Below are positions 1 through 9,978 of a DNA stretch of 35,184 nt, piece by piece. Source of the stretch: a bacterium (GTDB lineage: Bacteria > Planctomycetota > UBA8108 > UBA1146). The notes beneath the pieces are model-generated. The model searched no databases. It saw only the letters and a list, made by a program, of their open reading frames with translations, and was not told the origin of the DNA. The position numbers and the translations under genes were made by a program. The stretch is from the NCBI GenBank assembly GCA_029976805.1, contig JAPOLY010000026.1:1-35184 (forward strand), read 5' to 3'. Position 1 is the stretch's first letter, and every line of letters begins with the position of its first letter.

Positions 1-324
1 AAGAATCAAGAGTTGTTTAAAGGAGATCGTTTCTTCTTTTCTGAAGGGAATTCTACGGGCGCTGACCTGCTTCTTCAGTCTTTATGTAGTTATCATATTA
101 TTGCAAATTCTTCTTTTTCTTGGTGGGGCGCATGGCTAGCTGAAAGTCGGAGTACGATCGCTCCAAGGGGTTGGTTTGGAGGTAAAAAGGCGAATCGTGA
201 TATGTCTGATTTATACCTCCCAGGTTGGATTATTCTGGGTGAAAAACTGGAGTATAAATCGTCAATTATGAAGTCCATTAAACGTGCATTACGAAGATTA
301 CTCCGGAAATTTAACAAATCTTAG
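1..324 (+). CDS. Glycosyltransferase family 11-like (alpha-1,2-fucosyltransferase-like) C-terminal fragment, truncated by window start
   Basis: Frame is open from nt 1 (KNQELFKGDRFFFSEGNS...). Motif HIIANSSFSWWGAWLAES is typical of the GT11 C-terminal region. Confidence 0.75.
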   Translation, partial: KNQELFKGDRFFFSEGNSTGADLLLQSLCSYHIIANSSFSWWGAWLAESRSTIAPRGWFGGKKANRDMSDLYLPGWIILGEKLEYKSSIMKSIKRALRRLLRKFNKS

Positions 325-400
325 GGATTGATATTTAGACTCTTGGATAACGGTTTCTTAGTATTCTTAAGACTTTGAGTACGTGACTACTTCGATCGTA

Positions 401-1132
401 TTAGAACGGGAGATCACCATCTTCTTCAGTGTCGTCACGTTTCTTTTTGCGCGGTTTCGGAGTGCGCTTGGAGAAGTCGTGGGTCGACGGATACTTTTTC
501 CAGCGCTGGGCCATGGAAATCAATTCCACCGCATCGAGAGTCTTGTTTTTTCGATCGGACTCATCGAGATAGCCACTGATAAAAACTTTCATGCGCTTCT
601 TCAGTTTTGAACTCTTTACCCGCTCCACTTTGAGAACTTCCGTTCCCAGAGAAGTTCCCAGTCGAAATCCGTCCACTTCCCTATCGAGTCCATTCCTCAC
701 CTGCTTCAGGGTTCCACTGACCCAGGTGAGGCCTTGTTCCTGGAGTTTTTCCGGAACGAACGGGGGTTTCAGGGATCCGGTGACGATGGCATGAATCTGT
801 ACCAGCATCGGCGGATATCGGGCTCCCCCGGACCCGTGCTGTTCAGCCTGTTTCTTGGCCAGAACATGAATCGATGAACCGGGCTCCACGTCTTTGAGGG
901 AAATGAGTGCGTGGAGGTCGATGACCGTTTCGTTGCTCAGTGTGACCTGTAGGGTGCCCTTCTTCCCTTTGACTTCAATGATCTGTTGGGCACCCTCGGC
1001 CTTGTTGATCTTCTGGATGGTCACCAGGCCCGAATAGGGCTTTTCCTCGGCGAAAACGGAGGCGGAACTCGCTCCGATGCCCAGAGCGAGAGTGAGGCCG
1101 AGCCAAAGAATTCCCATGAAGAATCGGGTCAT
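401..1132 (-). CDS. Secreted hypothetical protein (signal peptide, charged C-terminus)
   Basis: 243-aa ORF with N-terminal hydrophobic signal-like segment MTRFFMGILWLGLTLALGIGASSASVFA. Abuts the fhs stop codon on the same strand. Confidence 0.7.
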   Translation of the reverse strand: MTRFFMGILWLGLTLALGIGASSASVFAEEKPYSGLVTIQKINKAEGAQQIIEVKGKKGTLQVTLSNETVIDLHALISLKDVEPGSSIHVLAKKQAEQHGSGGARYPPMLVQIHAIVTGSLKPPFVPEKLQEQGLTWVSGTLKQVRNGLDREVDGFRLGTSLGTEVLKVERVKSSKLKKRMKVFISGYLDESDRKNKTLDAVELISMAQRWKKYPSTHDFSKRTPKPRKKKRDDTEEDGDLPF

Positions 1133-2844
1133 TAAAAGAGTCCCTGGGGCAAGCCTTGATCATCAAGGTCAATGGTCAGGAGGGCAGGCTTCGATCCGAG
1201 ACCCGGCATCGTCATGATGTCACCGGTCAGGGCGTAGAGGAATCCTGCTCCTGCAGAGAGTCGGACATCCCGGACCGTCATGCGGAAGTTGTCCGGTGCT
1301 CCGATCTTTTTGGGATCATCGCTGAAGGAGTACTGGGTTTTTGCCATGCATACGGGCAGGTGACCGAGTCCCAACTTTTCATATTTCTTCATCGCCTTGC
1401 GGGCAGCGGGTTTGAAGTCGACTCCATCGGCGCGATAGATCTCAGTACAGATCTTCTGGATCTTTTCCTTAATCGGCATCTCATCAGGGTAAAGGGTGGA
1501 GAAGTTTGCGGGTACTTCCTCACAGGCACGCACCACTGCTTCTGCAAGGGCGGCACCCCCTTCACCACCGCGGGCATGGACGTCAGACACAACAGCATCA
1601 AATGCACCGCATTGTTTGGCTAACTCGATCACTGCAGCGACTTCCGCATCGGAATCTGTGGGGAAGCGATTGAGGGCAACGACCACGGGAACACCAAACT
1701 TGCCCACATTTTCGATATGGCGGCGAAGGTTTCCGATGCCTTCTTCAATGGCAGAGACGTCTTCCTTGAGCATCTCCTCAGGGAGGGGCTTGCCAGGAAC
1801 GACCTTGAAACGACCACTGTGGACCTTCAAAGCACGGATGGTTGCGACGACAACTGCGGCATCCGGTTTCAGGCCACTGACACGGCATTTGATGTTGAAG
1901 AACTTCTCTGCCCCCATATCGGCACCGAAACCACTCTCGGTCACGACGTAATCGCACAGTTTGAGAGCGATACGGTCGGCGACGATGGATGAGTTGCCGT
2001 GTGCAATATTGGCAAAGGGACCTGTGTGTACGAAACAACCGGTCCCTTCGAGAGTCTGCATGAACGTCGGATGGATCGCATCCTTGAGAACCACCGCCAT
2101 CGCTCCTGCGGCACCAAGATCTTCTGCGGTGACCGGATCTCCTGCACGGTTGCTGGCTACGATGATGCTGCCAAGGCGTTTTCTCAGGTCGGCGGCATCT
2201 CTGGAGAGACCCAGAATTGCCATGACTTCACTGGCACTGGTGATGTCAAAACCGGTTTCTCTGGGGACTCCATTTTTGGATCCACCGAGTCCTGTGATGA
2301 CCTGACGCAGGGTCCGATCGTTGACATCGAGACAACGACGCCAAGTCACTGTGGCAGGGTCGATATCGCAGGGGTTACCCATCAACAGGGAAGTGTCCAC
2401 CCATGCTGCGAGCAGGTTGTTGGCCAAGCCCACTGCATGAGTATCCCCGGTCAGGTGAAGGTTGAAGTCCTCCATGGGAATGACTTGGCTGTGACCTCCT
2501 CCTGCAGCTCCGCCCTTGATTCCGAAAACAGGGCCCATGGATGGCTGACGGATCGTTGAGACCGCTTTTTTGCCAATGTGATTCAGGCCGAGTCCGAGAC
2601 CGATGGTGGTGACAGTCTTGCCCTCACCCAACGGAGTCGGATTGATGGCGGTGACGTCGACATACTTGCCATCGGGCCGATCAGAAAGTCGATCGAGAAT
2701 CGACAGGGGCACCTTGGCCATGAAACGGCCATGGGGGGTCAATTCAGATTCTTCGATTCCATAATTTGCTGCGATCTCCCGGATGTCCTTCAGGGGGACA
2801 GAGCGGGCGATTTCGAGGTCGGAAGATGGGGATTTATCAGCCAC
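1132..2844 (-). CDS. fhs: Formate--tetrahydrofolate ligase
   Basis: 570 aa; PTPLGEGKTVTTIGLGLGLNHIGKKA, RQPSMGPVFGIKGGAAGGGHSQVIPMEDFNLHLTGD and PGLGSKPALLTIDLDDQGLPQGLF are characteristic of the family. Confidence 0.97.
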   Translation of the reverse strand: MADKSPSSDLEIARSVPLKDIREIAANYGIEESELTPHGRFMAKVPLSILDRLSDRPDGKYVDVTAINPTPLGEGKTVTTIGLGLGLNHIGKKAVSTIRQPSMGPVFGIKGGAAGGGHSQVIPMEDFNLHLTGDTHAVGLANNLLAAWVDTSLLMGNPCDIDPATVTWRRCLDVNDRTLRQVITGLGGSKNGVPRETGFDITSASEVMAILGLSRDAADLRKRLGSIIVASNRAGDPVTAEDLGAAGAMAVVLKDAIHPTFMQTLEGTGCFVHTGPFANIAHGNSSIVADRIALKLCDYVVTESGFGADMGAEKFFNIKCRVSGLKPDAAVVVATIRALKVHSGRFKVVPGKPLPEEMLKEDVSAIEEGIGNLRRHIENVGKFGVPVVVALNRFPTDSDAEVAAVIELAKQCGAFDAVVSDVHARGGEGGAALAEAVVRACEEVPANFSTLYPDEMPIKEKIQKICTEIYRADGVDFKPAARKAMKKYEKLGLGHLPVCMAKTQYSFSDDPKKIGAPDNFRMTVRDVRLSAGAGFLYALTGDIMTMPGLGSKPALLTIDLDDQGLPQGLF

Positions 2845-2946
2845 CGTAGACTCCTTTTTGAGAAAAGATCAACCACTGAAAGTAGCCGAGAGGCCCTTCA
2901 GGATCAACTTTGGCTTCAGGAGGGCCACTGAGGCCATTTTGTGGGA

Positions 2947-3933
2947 TCAGCGACAGCGAACGAGGATCTCTTTGCCGATCCCCAAACCAGATCTCACTTC
3001 ATCCACTTCGGAGATAAAGCGACGGGCATCCTGGGGGTAACCGGCGGTCGGTTTCAACTCCGGAAGGTGTTCTGCCCACCAGCGATTCAACAGAACCATG
3101 TGCAATTCACGGAGGTATTTGGCGGTCATGGAGGCCAGTGCAGTACAAAAACTGTGATCTTCACATTCCTTGCGGAAGTGAACCTCAAGAGTCTTGCCTG
3201 CGGGATTGTCGGCCCGGTAGGACTGGGCATCCTTGTTTTGCTCGATAATCTTGAATTGGCAGCCGGGGAAGAGGGGGTAGAGGAATGGACCATATCTTTC
3301 TCTTCCACCCAGCCGATCGGTCCATACCTCAATGCTGTGACGATCCTCAATCATCCACAGCCAATGCAGAAAGCGACCCATCGCCCAGGCATCGACGGCA
3401 CCTTTACTGCCGCGGGAACTCACCTCTGAGTTAAATTCCTGAACCTCCAGAGGGATCGCTCGCACTTCCCCGACCTCCATTCCCGCCGCCTCGAGTCCCC
3501 GTTCGAGCTTCCGGCTCTTGCCAGACAAATCGATCGGTTCGGCGGAAAAGGGAAGTGGCAAATCCTGATTCTGGTACCAGGGGTAAAGGTCCAGGTAGTC
3601 GGATCGGCCGGCGGTCAGATGGTCGACGAGTTCGCGAAATGTCTTGGGACTTTCTCCGCGGTCGATGGCGACAAAGGCGAGGACGGCTTCCTCGAGCCGA
3701 GTGAGATCTCCTTTGCCAGGTCGGTGCAATTTTTTTGAATCTGCAACCGAGATGATGCCTTTTTCCCTGCGACCTGCCCTGCCCAGATTTGGCACCAGAT
3801 CCCATGGAGCACTGGGGGACGTTCCTTTTTGTGCTTTCAGCGAAACGAATCCGATCACCATGGGCCCAAGCCAGGGGCCATATCCCGCCTCGTCGAGACC
3901 TGCGATCCAGTGGTTCTTGTCCGTCGAAGTCAT
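2947..3933 (-). CDS. Divergent ribonuclease HII-like protein
   Basis: From internal Met (MTSTDKNHWIAGLDEAGYGPWLGPMVIGFVSL): DEAG..P..GP motif, VADSKKL, and ASMTAKYLRELHM resembling RNase HII ASI.AK..RD..M. Start overlaps the TrmH stop (ATGA). Confidence 0.75.
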   Translation of the reverse strand: MTSTDKNHWIAGLDEAGYGPWLGPMVIGFVSLKAQKGTSPSAPWDLVPNLGRAGRREKGIISVADSKKLHRPGKGDLTRLEEAVLAFVAIDRGESPKTFRELVDHLTAGRSDYLDLYPWYQNQDLPLPFSAEPIDLSGKSRKLERGLEAAGMEVGEVRAIPLEVQEFNSEVSSRGSKGAVDAWAMGRFLHWLWMIEDRHSIEVWTDRLGGRERYGPFLYPLFPGCQFKIIEQNKDAQSYRADNPAGKTLEVHFRKECEDHSFCTALASMTAKYLRELHMVLLNRWWAEHLPELKPTAGYPQDARRFISEVDEVRSGLGIGKEILVRCR

Positions 3934-4538
3934 GCGGTTTCTCCTGTCGATCCGGAACCCTGAAGCCATGGCGGGGTATCTCCGAAGTTCAGCCACTTGC
4001 GACGGATTTCTGACAATACGATGCCGCAAGAGGTCGCAACATTGTGTGAATGCTTCGAACCAAACATAGGGATTTCCACGCTGCCGTCGCAAAGGAAGAG
4101 AACCTGCTCATCTACACCCACCACCTCGTGTCCCAGAACGATGGCGAGGGGGTGAGTGAATTCCTGATCGTAGGCACTGTTGGAATCGCGAGTCTGTTCG
4201 AGTGCGAGAACGGTGAAGCCATCGTTTTGAAGTGTGCGTACCGCGACCGCGGGGTCCTCCATTTGATGCCACTGAATCGTCTCTTCCGCTCCGAGAGAAA
4301 TTTTCGCGATTTCAGGTCGAGGTGGAGTCGGCGTAATTCCACACAGGTAGATCTCTTTCACCCCGAAGCCATCTGCGGCCCGAAAGATGGCACCGACATT
4401 GGTCAGACTACGAATATTGTCGAGAATGAGAACCAGATCGGGCCGGGGGCGTTGTTCTCTGGAATCCGCATCTGCCCGGTGTTGGTCGAGGCGTCGTTTG
4501 CGGCTCAAGGCTCTCTCCTTTGTGGGAACGGGATTCAA
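3930..4538 (-). CDS. TrmH/SpoU-family RNA 2'-O-methyltransferase
   Basis: LVLILDNIRSLTNVGAIFRAADGFGVKEIYLCGITPTPP, PLAIVLGHEVVGVDE and GSKHSHNVATSCGIVLSEIRR are SpoU-family motifs. Confidence 0.9.
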   Translation of the reverse strand: MNPVPTKERALSRKRRLDQHRADADSREQRPRPDLVLILDNIRSLTNVGAIFRAADGFGVKEIYLCGITPTPPRPEIAKISLGAEETIQWHQMEDPAVAVRTLQNDGFTVLALEQTRDSNSAYDQEFTHPLAIVLGHEVVGVDEQVLFLCDGSVEIPMFGSKHSHNVATSCGIVLSEIRRKWLNFGDTPPWLQGSGSTGETA

Positions 4539-4724
4539 TAACGGAGTTGATCGGGATCAGTGGATCACGGTAACCGGAGAGGGGCGGGTCATCGATCCCC
4601 GAAAAGCGTGTTAGAGGGACCGCTTGCTTCAGTTAGGATGTGTGATCAGTGGTATTTGACCTTTGTTGCCAGACAAGTGAACTTTTCGGGCATCAGGCCC
4701 TCATTCAGGAAACGGGATTTTTCG

Positions 4725-5408
4725 ATGTTTGAACCTCCTCTGTTGAATGCTGCAGAGCAAAGAGTCATGGGCGTGCTGATCGAGAAGTCTCTCGCCACCC
4801 CCCAGTATTACCCCTTGACCCTGAATCAGGTGGTGACGGCCTGTAATCAGAAATCGAACCGGGATCCGGTGATGTCGCTGATGGAAGACGAAGTCGAAGG
4901 TGTCCTGAATACGCTTGCGAATCGTGGACTGGCGACACAGGTCTTTGCTTCGGGTTCAAGGACGGGGAAGTACCGTCAGGAATTGACAGGGATGCTCGAA
5001 TTGAATGGGCAGGAAATGGCTGTTCTGGCCGAGTTTCTTCTCAGAGGCGCGCAAACGGTCGGTGAGCTGCGTACCCGTGCCTCAAGAATGAAAGCCATCC
5101 CCGACATGGCAGCGCTGAACGAAGTCTTGCAGGGACTTGCAGGTAAGGATCAACCGTTGGCTCGTCGTCTGACACCACCGGGAATTCAACGGGGAGTTCG
5201 CTGGAGCCATCTTTTACAGGATGCTTCGCTGCTCGATGCCATGGTTGAAAAAGCACCTGAATCTTCAACCCCTGTCACTTCAACCCCAGCCACCTCAACC
5301 CCAGCGCCCCCCTCGAATCCTTCGTCGGATCGCTTGATTCAGTTGGAAGAAAAGTTGGATGCTCTCGAAAAACGGATCGCCCAACTTGAGAACTCACAGC
5401 GACTTTGA
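4725..5408 (+). CDS. YceH family protein (DUF480/UPF0502)
   Basis: MFEPPLLNAAEQRVMGVLIEKSLATPQYYPLTLNQVVTACNQKSNRDPVMSL matches the family N-terminus. C-terminal ST/P-rich linker and coiled coil. Confidence 0.9.
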   Translation: MFEPPLLNAAEQRVMGVLIEKSLATPQYYPLTLNQVVTACNQKSNRDPVMSLMEDEVEGVLNTLANRGLATQVFASGSRTGKYRQELTGMLELNGQEMAVLAEFLLRGAQTVGELRTRASRMKAIPDMAALNEVLQGLAGKDQPLARRLTPPGIQRGVRWSHLLQDASLLDAMVEKAPESSTPVTSTPATSTPAPPSNPSSDRLIQLEEKLDALEKRIAQLENSQRL

Positions 5409-5431
5409 AGACCCAAAGCCAGGAGGCTGTC

Positions 5432-7192
5432 ATGGATTCCGGACACATTAAAAATGCAGTGGTGGGTTTCCTGCTACTTCTCATTTCATGGGGGGTCCCC
5501 TCCATGGTGGGTTCACAGGAGCCCAGACCCGGGACGATCACAGCCGTCACGGTTTACCCGGGGATCGCCAATGTGGAGCGAACCGTGGCGTTACCTGAAG
5601 GTGAGCCCGGACAGCGTTTGTTGCAACTGGGCCCCCTGCCTTCAAGCCTGCGGGATTCTTCGATTCGTGTGACTGTTGAGGGTGAAGTACAGGTCTTGTC
5701 CGTCAAGGTTCGTCGATCGAGTGGGGATCCTGTAGAGCCTCAAAGTTTGAAGGACCTTCGCAGCCAAATCACTGAAGTAAAAAAATCTCTTCTTGCACTT
5801 CAGCGTCAAGATGAAACGCTTGCCGCCCATCAAGCCCGTTATGAAGGGCTGGTTCCAGAGAAACCGGGCTCTTCAGTGAACAGTCCATTGTCAAAAGAAG
5901 CATGGCAAGGGTTGGCCGAACTGATCCTCAGCGGAATGAAAAACGCAACAGACCAGAGAATCCTTTTGGCTCCGGAAATTCTTGTTGCCAAATCCACACT
6001 GGAGAAACTTGAGCAGGAGCTGGAAACCTATGAATTCAACTCCGGGCGAAACAAGGCCGTGATCGAGATTGAGTCATTGGATCTCTCCGGAAAAGGTGGA
6101 GTCTTCAGGGTGGAGTACCAAGTCACTGGTGCGATCTGGAAACCGATTTATCAAGTTCACGTTCAGGAGGCGACAGATCAGGTCCATCTGAAAAGTTATG
6201 CTGAGGTTTATCAGTGGACCGGAGAAGATTGGCCTGCGGTTCCGATGTTCTTTTCGACCAGTCTTCCTGAATCCGGTGCGGAGCCTGGAAGTCTTGCAGC
6301 GCTGAAAATTGAAAGACCCCGATTTCTTCAGCCCGAGCCGGTCATGAGCCGTAAGTCAAAACCTCTTACGAATAACGGTGTCGATTACATAGAGTCTCCC
6401 AGGAGAAGACCTGAACAGCTGAAGCGGGGGCGTATCCGTGAGCAACCTCCGGTTCTCGGTGGATTGTCTTTCGACAGAGGCGAGGTTTTCTTCTATGAAG
6501 CAGAAGATAAAGCGGGCATAGCAGATGGGTTGGATGATCGCGGATTCCTGACTGTATTCGAGGCGATTCATGCAGAGCAGGTGGAATCCACCGGGTCACC
6601 ACATAGACGCCTTTATTCCGTCGATACGCTTCCCTTCAAGGCGGTTCACAGGTGTGTTCCAGAATTGGAGACTGCCGTCTTTCGCCGATTGTTGCTTTCC
6701 TTGAATGGGGAAGATCCACTGTTGGCAGGAGAAGTTTCAGTTTTTGCCGGCCGAGGTTATCTGGGAATGACCCGGATCGAAAATACTGTTGCTCCGGGTG
6801 AAGAATGGGCGCTGGACCTCGGAACGATGGACCAGATCGTTGTGAGCCGAAACACTGTGGAGTCAGAAGAAACCAGGGGATTACTGAGCAGGCTGACAGA
6901 GTATCGCACTGAGACGAGATTGAAGTTGGAGAACTACGGAGATTCTGCTGAGACCATTGAGATTCTGGAACGAATCCCCGTCAGTGATGATGAATCGGTC
7001 TCCATTGAGATCGATAAATCAAAAACAGAACCAGCCCCGGAAAATCAGAAACCCGTAGACGGAATATTGCGCTGGAGCGTGACTGTCGAACCAGGAAAGT
7101 CCCGCGAGCTCCGTCTGATTTGGACGATACAAACTCCCAAAGACAAGATTCTCTTACGCCGGGAAGCCCCTGAGAGATTGGGGGGTGAATAA
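5432..7192 (+). CDS. MuiA-like protein with DUF4140/DUF4139 architecture, secreted (copy 1)
   Basis: Signal-like N-terminus; ITAVTVYPGIANVERTVALPEGEPGQRLLQLGPLPSSL...; EYQVTGAIWKPIYQVHV; C-terminal EILERIPVSDDESVSIEI...LRWSVTVEPG. Confidence 0.82.
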   Translation: MDSGHIKNAVVGFLLLLISWGVPSMVGSQEPRPGTITAVTVYPGIANVERTVALPEGEPGQRLLQLGPLPSSLRDSSIRVTVEGEVQVLSVKVRRSSGDPVEPQSLKDLRSQITEVKKSLLALQRQDETLAAHQARYEGLVPEKPGSSVNSPLSKEAWQGLAELILSGMKNATDQRILLAPEILVAKSTLEKLEQELETYEFNSGRNKAVIEIESLDLSGKGGVFRVEYQVTGAIWKPIYQVHVQEATDQVHLKSYAEVYQWTGEDWPAVPMFFSTSLPESGAEPGSLAALKIERPRFLQPEPVMSRKSKPLTNNGVDYIESPRRRPEQLKRGRIREQPPVLGGLSFDRGEVFFYEAEDKAGIADGLDDRGFLTVFEAIHAEQVESTGSPHRRLYSVDTLPFKAVHRCVPELETAVFRRLLLSLNGEDPLLAGEVSVFAGRGYLGMTRIENTVAPGEEWALDLGTMDQIVVSRNTVESEETRGLLSRLTEYRTETRLKLENYGDSAETIEILERIPVSDDESVSIEIDKSKTEPAPENQKPVDGILRWSVTVEPGKSRELRLIWTIQTPKDKILLRREAPERLGGE

Positions 7193-8913
7193 TGTTACTT
7201 CACACAGTCCAGGGCCGCTTTTCAGGGTTCCTTCTGAAAACCATTCTCATGACTTCGCTGACCACCGGGTTTTCTGCTGTCACTACGGCACAGGAGGATT
7301 CTTCCGTCGAAATCGACAAACCGAATGCGGTCACTGTCTTTGAAAACAGGGCAAGGGTGACACGTCAACGAAGCCTCGATTTGACCGCAGGTCTTCATCA
7401 GGTGATTTTCCGTAAACTTCCAGCGGAATTGAATCCAAACAGTTTGAGAGCCATGGTTGCCGGGGAGGCGAAGGAAAAGTCTCTCATTCTGGGTGTGCAA
7501 CTCGAAGAAGAGTTTCCCCTGAAAGTCAATCATGTGCAGGAAGCGGAGCTTTTGTCGAAATTGGAGGAGGTCGACGAACGACTGAGTGTGAATCAGGGCA
7601 AGAGAGAGATTGCGGATCTGCGAAATCGTGTCTTGAAGCGTTATTCAGAGATTCTTCGTGCCGTCGTCTCTGCTCCCGCCGGTGACCCTCAGCGCCCCCT
7701 GTGGAATTTGCAGGAAGTCAGTGAGATCCAGCAGTGGCTCTTCACCAATGAGGTGGAAAACGCTGAAGAAGCCGATTTGCTTCAAAGGGAGCGTGAATCC
7801 CTGCAGCGTGAGCGAAATGATCTGTTGGCTGATCTCATGCGATATCAAAGTGATGCCAGAAGAAGTTACTGGATTGCTTCGGTGACCTGCCAGGTTTTGG
7901 AGGATTGTGCGCTCGATTTGAATCTTTCCTATGATGTGCCCTCAGCGCGGTGGAAACCGGTTCATGAAGCCCGTTTGAACGATTCAACCGGGAAGGTGAC
8001 ATGGAAACAGGGCGCACAAGTGACCCAGTCTTCCGGGGAAGACTGGTCCGCTGTGGAGTTGACACTTTCCACTTTGCGGTCGTCACTGGGACTGAGTGTG
8101 GGCCAACTGGTTCCCATTGAAGTTTCACTGGCTGAAAGATTGGTAGACAGGGATGCACGAGTGCTCTCAGCACCCGCAGCTGCTCCCGAAGACTCTGAAT
8201 CATTCCAAGGGAGAAGTGGCGAGGCCTTCGACGAATCTCGAGGGGCAGATCCCTCCGGTTGGGCAGCCCCGGTGCTGGAAACCGGATTTGGTGGGGTCGT
8301 TTCTTTCCGTATCCAAACCCCGTCCGACGTGCCTTCGGATGGAAGTGCCCACGCTGTCGAAATCCAGTCCTGGGAATCAGAGGCAGAACTTTCCTATGAA
8401 GCCATCCCTGCATTGGGGGCTGGAGTTTATCGAAAAGCCCGATTGGTTCAGCCTGGGCCGGGTCTATTGCTTAACGGTGAAGTCCAGTGCTTCCGATCCG
8501 GGACCTATGTGGGATTGGGGAATGTGGAAACCATTGCTGCCGGTCAGGAGTTCGTCCAGTTCTTCGGACTGGAGGGGCGCATCAAGCTGCATGTGCAGAA
8601 TTTGGGAGAGTTCCGATCGCCATCGGGGTCGGCCTTCTCCCGGCCCCGACTGGAGAAAAAATCATTGTTTGCAGTGACCTCGTACCTTGATAGTCCCGTC
8701 ACCCTTGAGTTGGTTTCCAGGATTCCGGTCAGTCTGGTGGAAGAGTTGGAAATAGAACTGGGGGATGAAACGGAACCCAAACCGGAGATCAGTCGTGATG
8801 GGATCTGTCGCTGGAATCTTCAGATACCTGCTGGAGTGCGCAAAGAGGTGATCTTTCATTGGACCGCAACAGCGGACAAGGACAGTAGCGACCTTTTGGA
8901 CCTGCTGAATTGA
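7192..8913 (+). CDS. MuiA-like protein with DUF4140/DUF4139 architecture, secreted (copy 2)
   Basis: AVTVFENRARVTRQRSLDLTAGLHQVIFRKLPAELNPNSL; LSYDVPSARWKPVHEARL; LELVSRIPVSLVEELEIEL...CRWNLQIPAGVRKEV. Starts at the last base of the preceding stop codon. Confidence 0.82.
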   Translation: MLLHTVQGRFSGFLLKTILMTSLTTGFSAVTTAQEDSSVEIDKPNAVTVFENRARVTRQRSLDLTAGLHQVIFRKLPAELNPNSLRAMVAGEAKEKSLILGVQLEEEFPLKVNHVQEAELLSKLEEVDERLSVNQGKREIADLRNRVLKRYSEILRAVVSAPAGDPQRPLWNLQEVSEIQQWLFTNEVENAEEADLLQRERESLQRERNDLLADLMRYQSDARRSYWIASVTCQVLEDCALDLNLSYDVPSARWKPVHEARLNDSTGKVTWKQGAQVTQSSGEDWSAVELTLSTLRSSLGLSVGQLVPIEVSLAERLVDRDARVLSAPAAAPEDSESFQGRSGEAFDESRGADPSGWAAPVLETGFGGVVSFRIQTPSDVPSDGSAHAVEIQSWESEAELSYEAIPALGAGVYRKARLVQPGPGLLLNGEVQCFRSGTYVGLGNVETIAAGQEFVQFFGLEGRIKLHVQNLGEFRSPSGSAFSRPRLEKKSLFAVTSYLDSPVTLELVSRIPVSLVEELEIELGDETEPKPEISRDGICRWNLQIPAGVRKEVIFHWTATADKDSSDLLDLLN

Positions 8914-9197
8914 GTATCGACGAGAAAATCCGTTCTTTTCTGAAATCAGAAGGGCGGGAAAAGAAACAGATCCTGAAAGAGCTGCTGGGGGAATCACTCA
9001 CACAGGAGCAGGTGAAGGCATTGGCCCCTGCTATTCGGGATCCGAGCCCCAGAGTGAGTTCCCGTATCACTTCGCTGTTGGCGCGCTGGCAATTAGGTGA
9101 CCTGTTTGAAGAACAACTCAGGGGTTTGAAACCTGGAAAGCAATCCCTGTTGCGAAACCACTTCAGCAAGATTTCACAAAAGGCGAAGGAAGCCTGA
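8910..9197 (+). CDS. Small hypothetical protein, 95 aa
   Basis: ORF overlaps the preceding DUF4139 gene end by 4 nt (TTGA, TTG start), consistent with translational coupling. Confidence 0.6.
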   Translation: MSIDEKIRSFLKSEGREKKQILKELLGESLTQEQVKALAPAIRDPSPRVSSRITSLLARWQLGDLFEEQLRGLKPGKQSLLRNHFSKISQKAKEA

Positions 9198-9235
9198 GCG
9201 GCCAGATGGATCAGGCGAGGGGCAGATTCCGGGAA

Positions 9236-9706
9236 TCAAAGACCACGGTCTTCGGTTCCGCCATTCTCCTCACCGCGATGCTCTTCGAATTCATCGGGGC
9301 TGATCTCTTCCATCAAGACTGCTTCCACGTCTGCAGTCCCGAGGATTTCAGTTCTGTTGAAGACCACTTCCCATGTGTAACGACCCGGCTCGGGGAATTC
9401 CATGGGGGGGAGTTCGAAGATGCACTCGTGATGTTCCCGCCGGTCGTCATGGTAGATTTCGAACTCTGGACTCTCTTCAAGAATCATGTCATCGACGAGT
9501 CTTTTGAACCGGAAAGAAATTTTGTGCAGTCCGGAGAAATCGCTCAGATTGATGTAGAGAGTGGCCGGTGCATATTCTGCCGGAAATTCTGCCAAGCGAA
9601 CCTTGTTAAAGGTTCCCGCAAGTACACACTTGGTTGAGTCATCATCCTTGTAGACTCGATCACACAGAAGAATGGCCTGCACAAGGGGTACGAGGGGTTT
9701 CGTCAA
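9236..9706 (-). CDS. Hypothetical protein, DUF6941-like
   Basis: VPLVQAILLCDRVYKDDDSTKCVLAGTFNKVRLAEFPAEY... resembles planctomycete DUF6941 proteins. Start uncertain: TTG at 9706 chosen because upstream residues look non-coding; the ORF extends to 9901. Confidence 0.6.
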   Translation of the reverse strand: MTKPLVPLVQAILLCDRVYKDDDSTKCVLAGTFNKVRLAEFPAEYAPATLYINLSDFSGLHKISFRFKRLVDDMILEESPEFEIYHDDRREHHECIFELPPMEFPEPGRYTWEVVFNRTEILGTADVEAVLMEEISPDEFEEHRGEENGGTEDRGL

Positions 9707-9978
9707 GAAGTCCTTCTTCCGGTGGCATGTCTCAAAACTCGGAATCACGGTCGCGGTCGGATCTCTGTGAAGTATCGATCGTACCAAGAATCGCGAATGT
9801 CCCGAAGTGTTCCATACCAAATTACTGTGATCAGCCCGGCGTATCCACCCCGGGAAATGGCGCATCCCGCTCTCCTTGACCCTGATGGAGCAGGGTCTCA
9901 TTATGGAAAACGCCGTATACCCCGTTACAGGTTCCCCATTACCGGGAGTCCGAGAGGGGAGAAACAGGAGGGGCTACT

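Noticed and set aside
1156-2559. Several plus-strand ORFs (155, 151, 114, 186 aa) opposite fhs
   Set aside because: All lie antisense to a highly conserved fhs coding sequence and have no recognisable domains.
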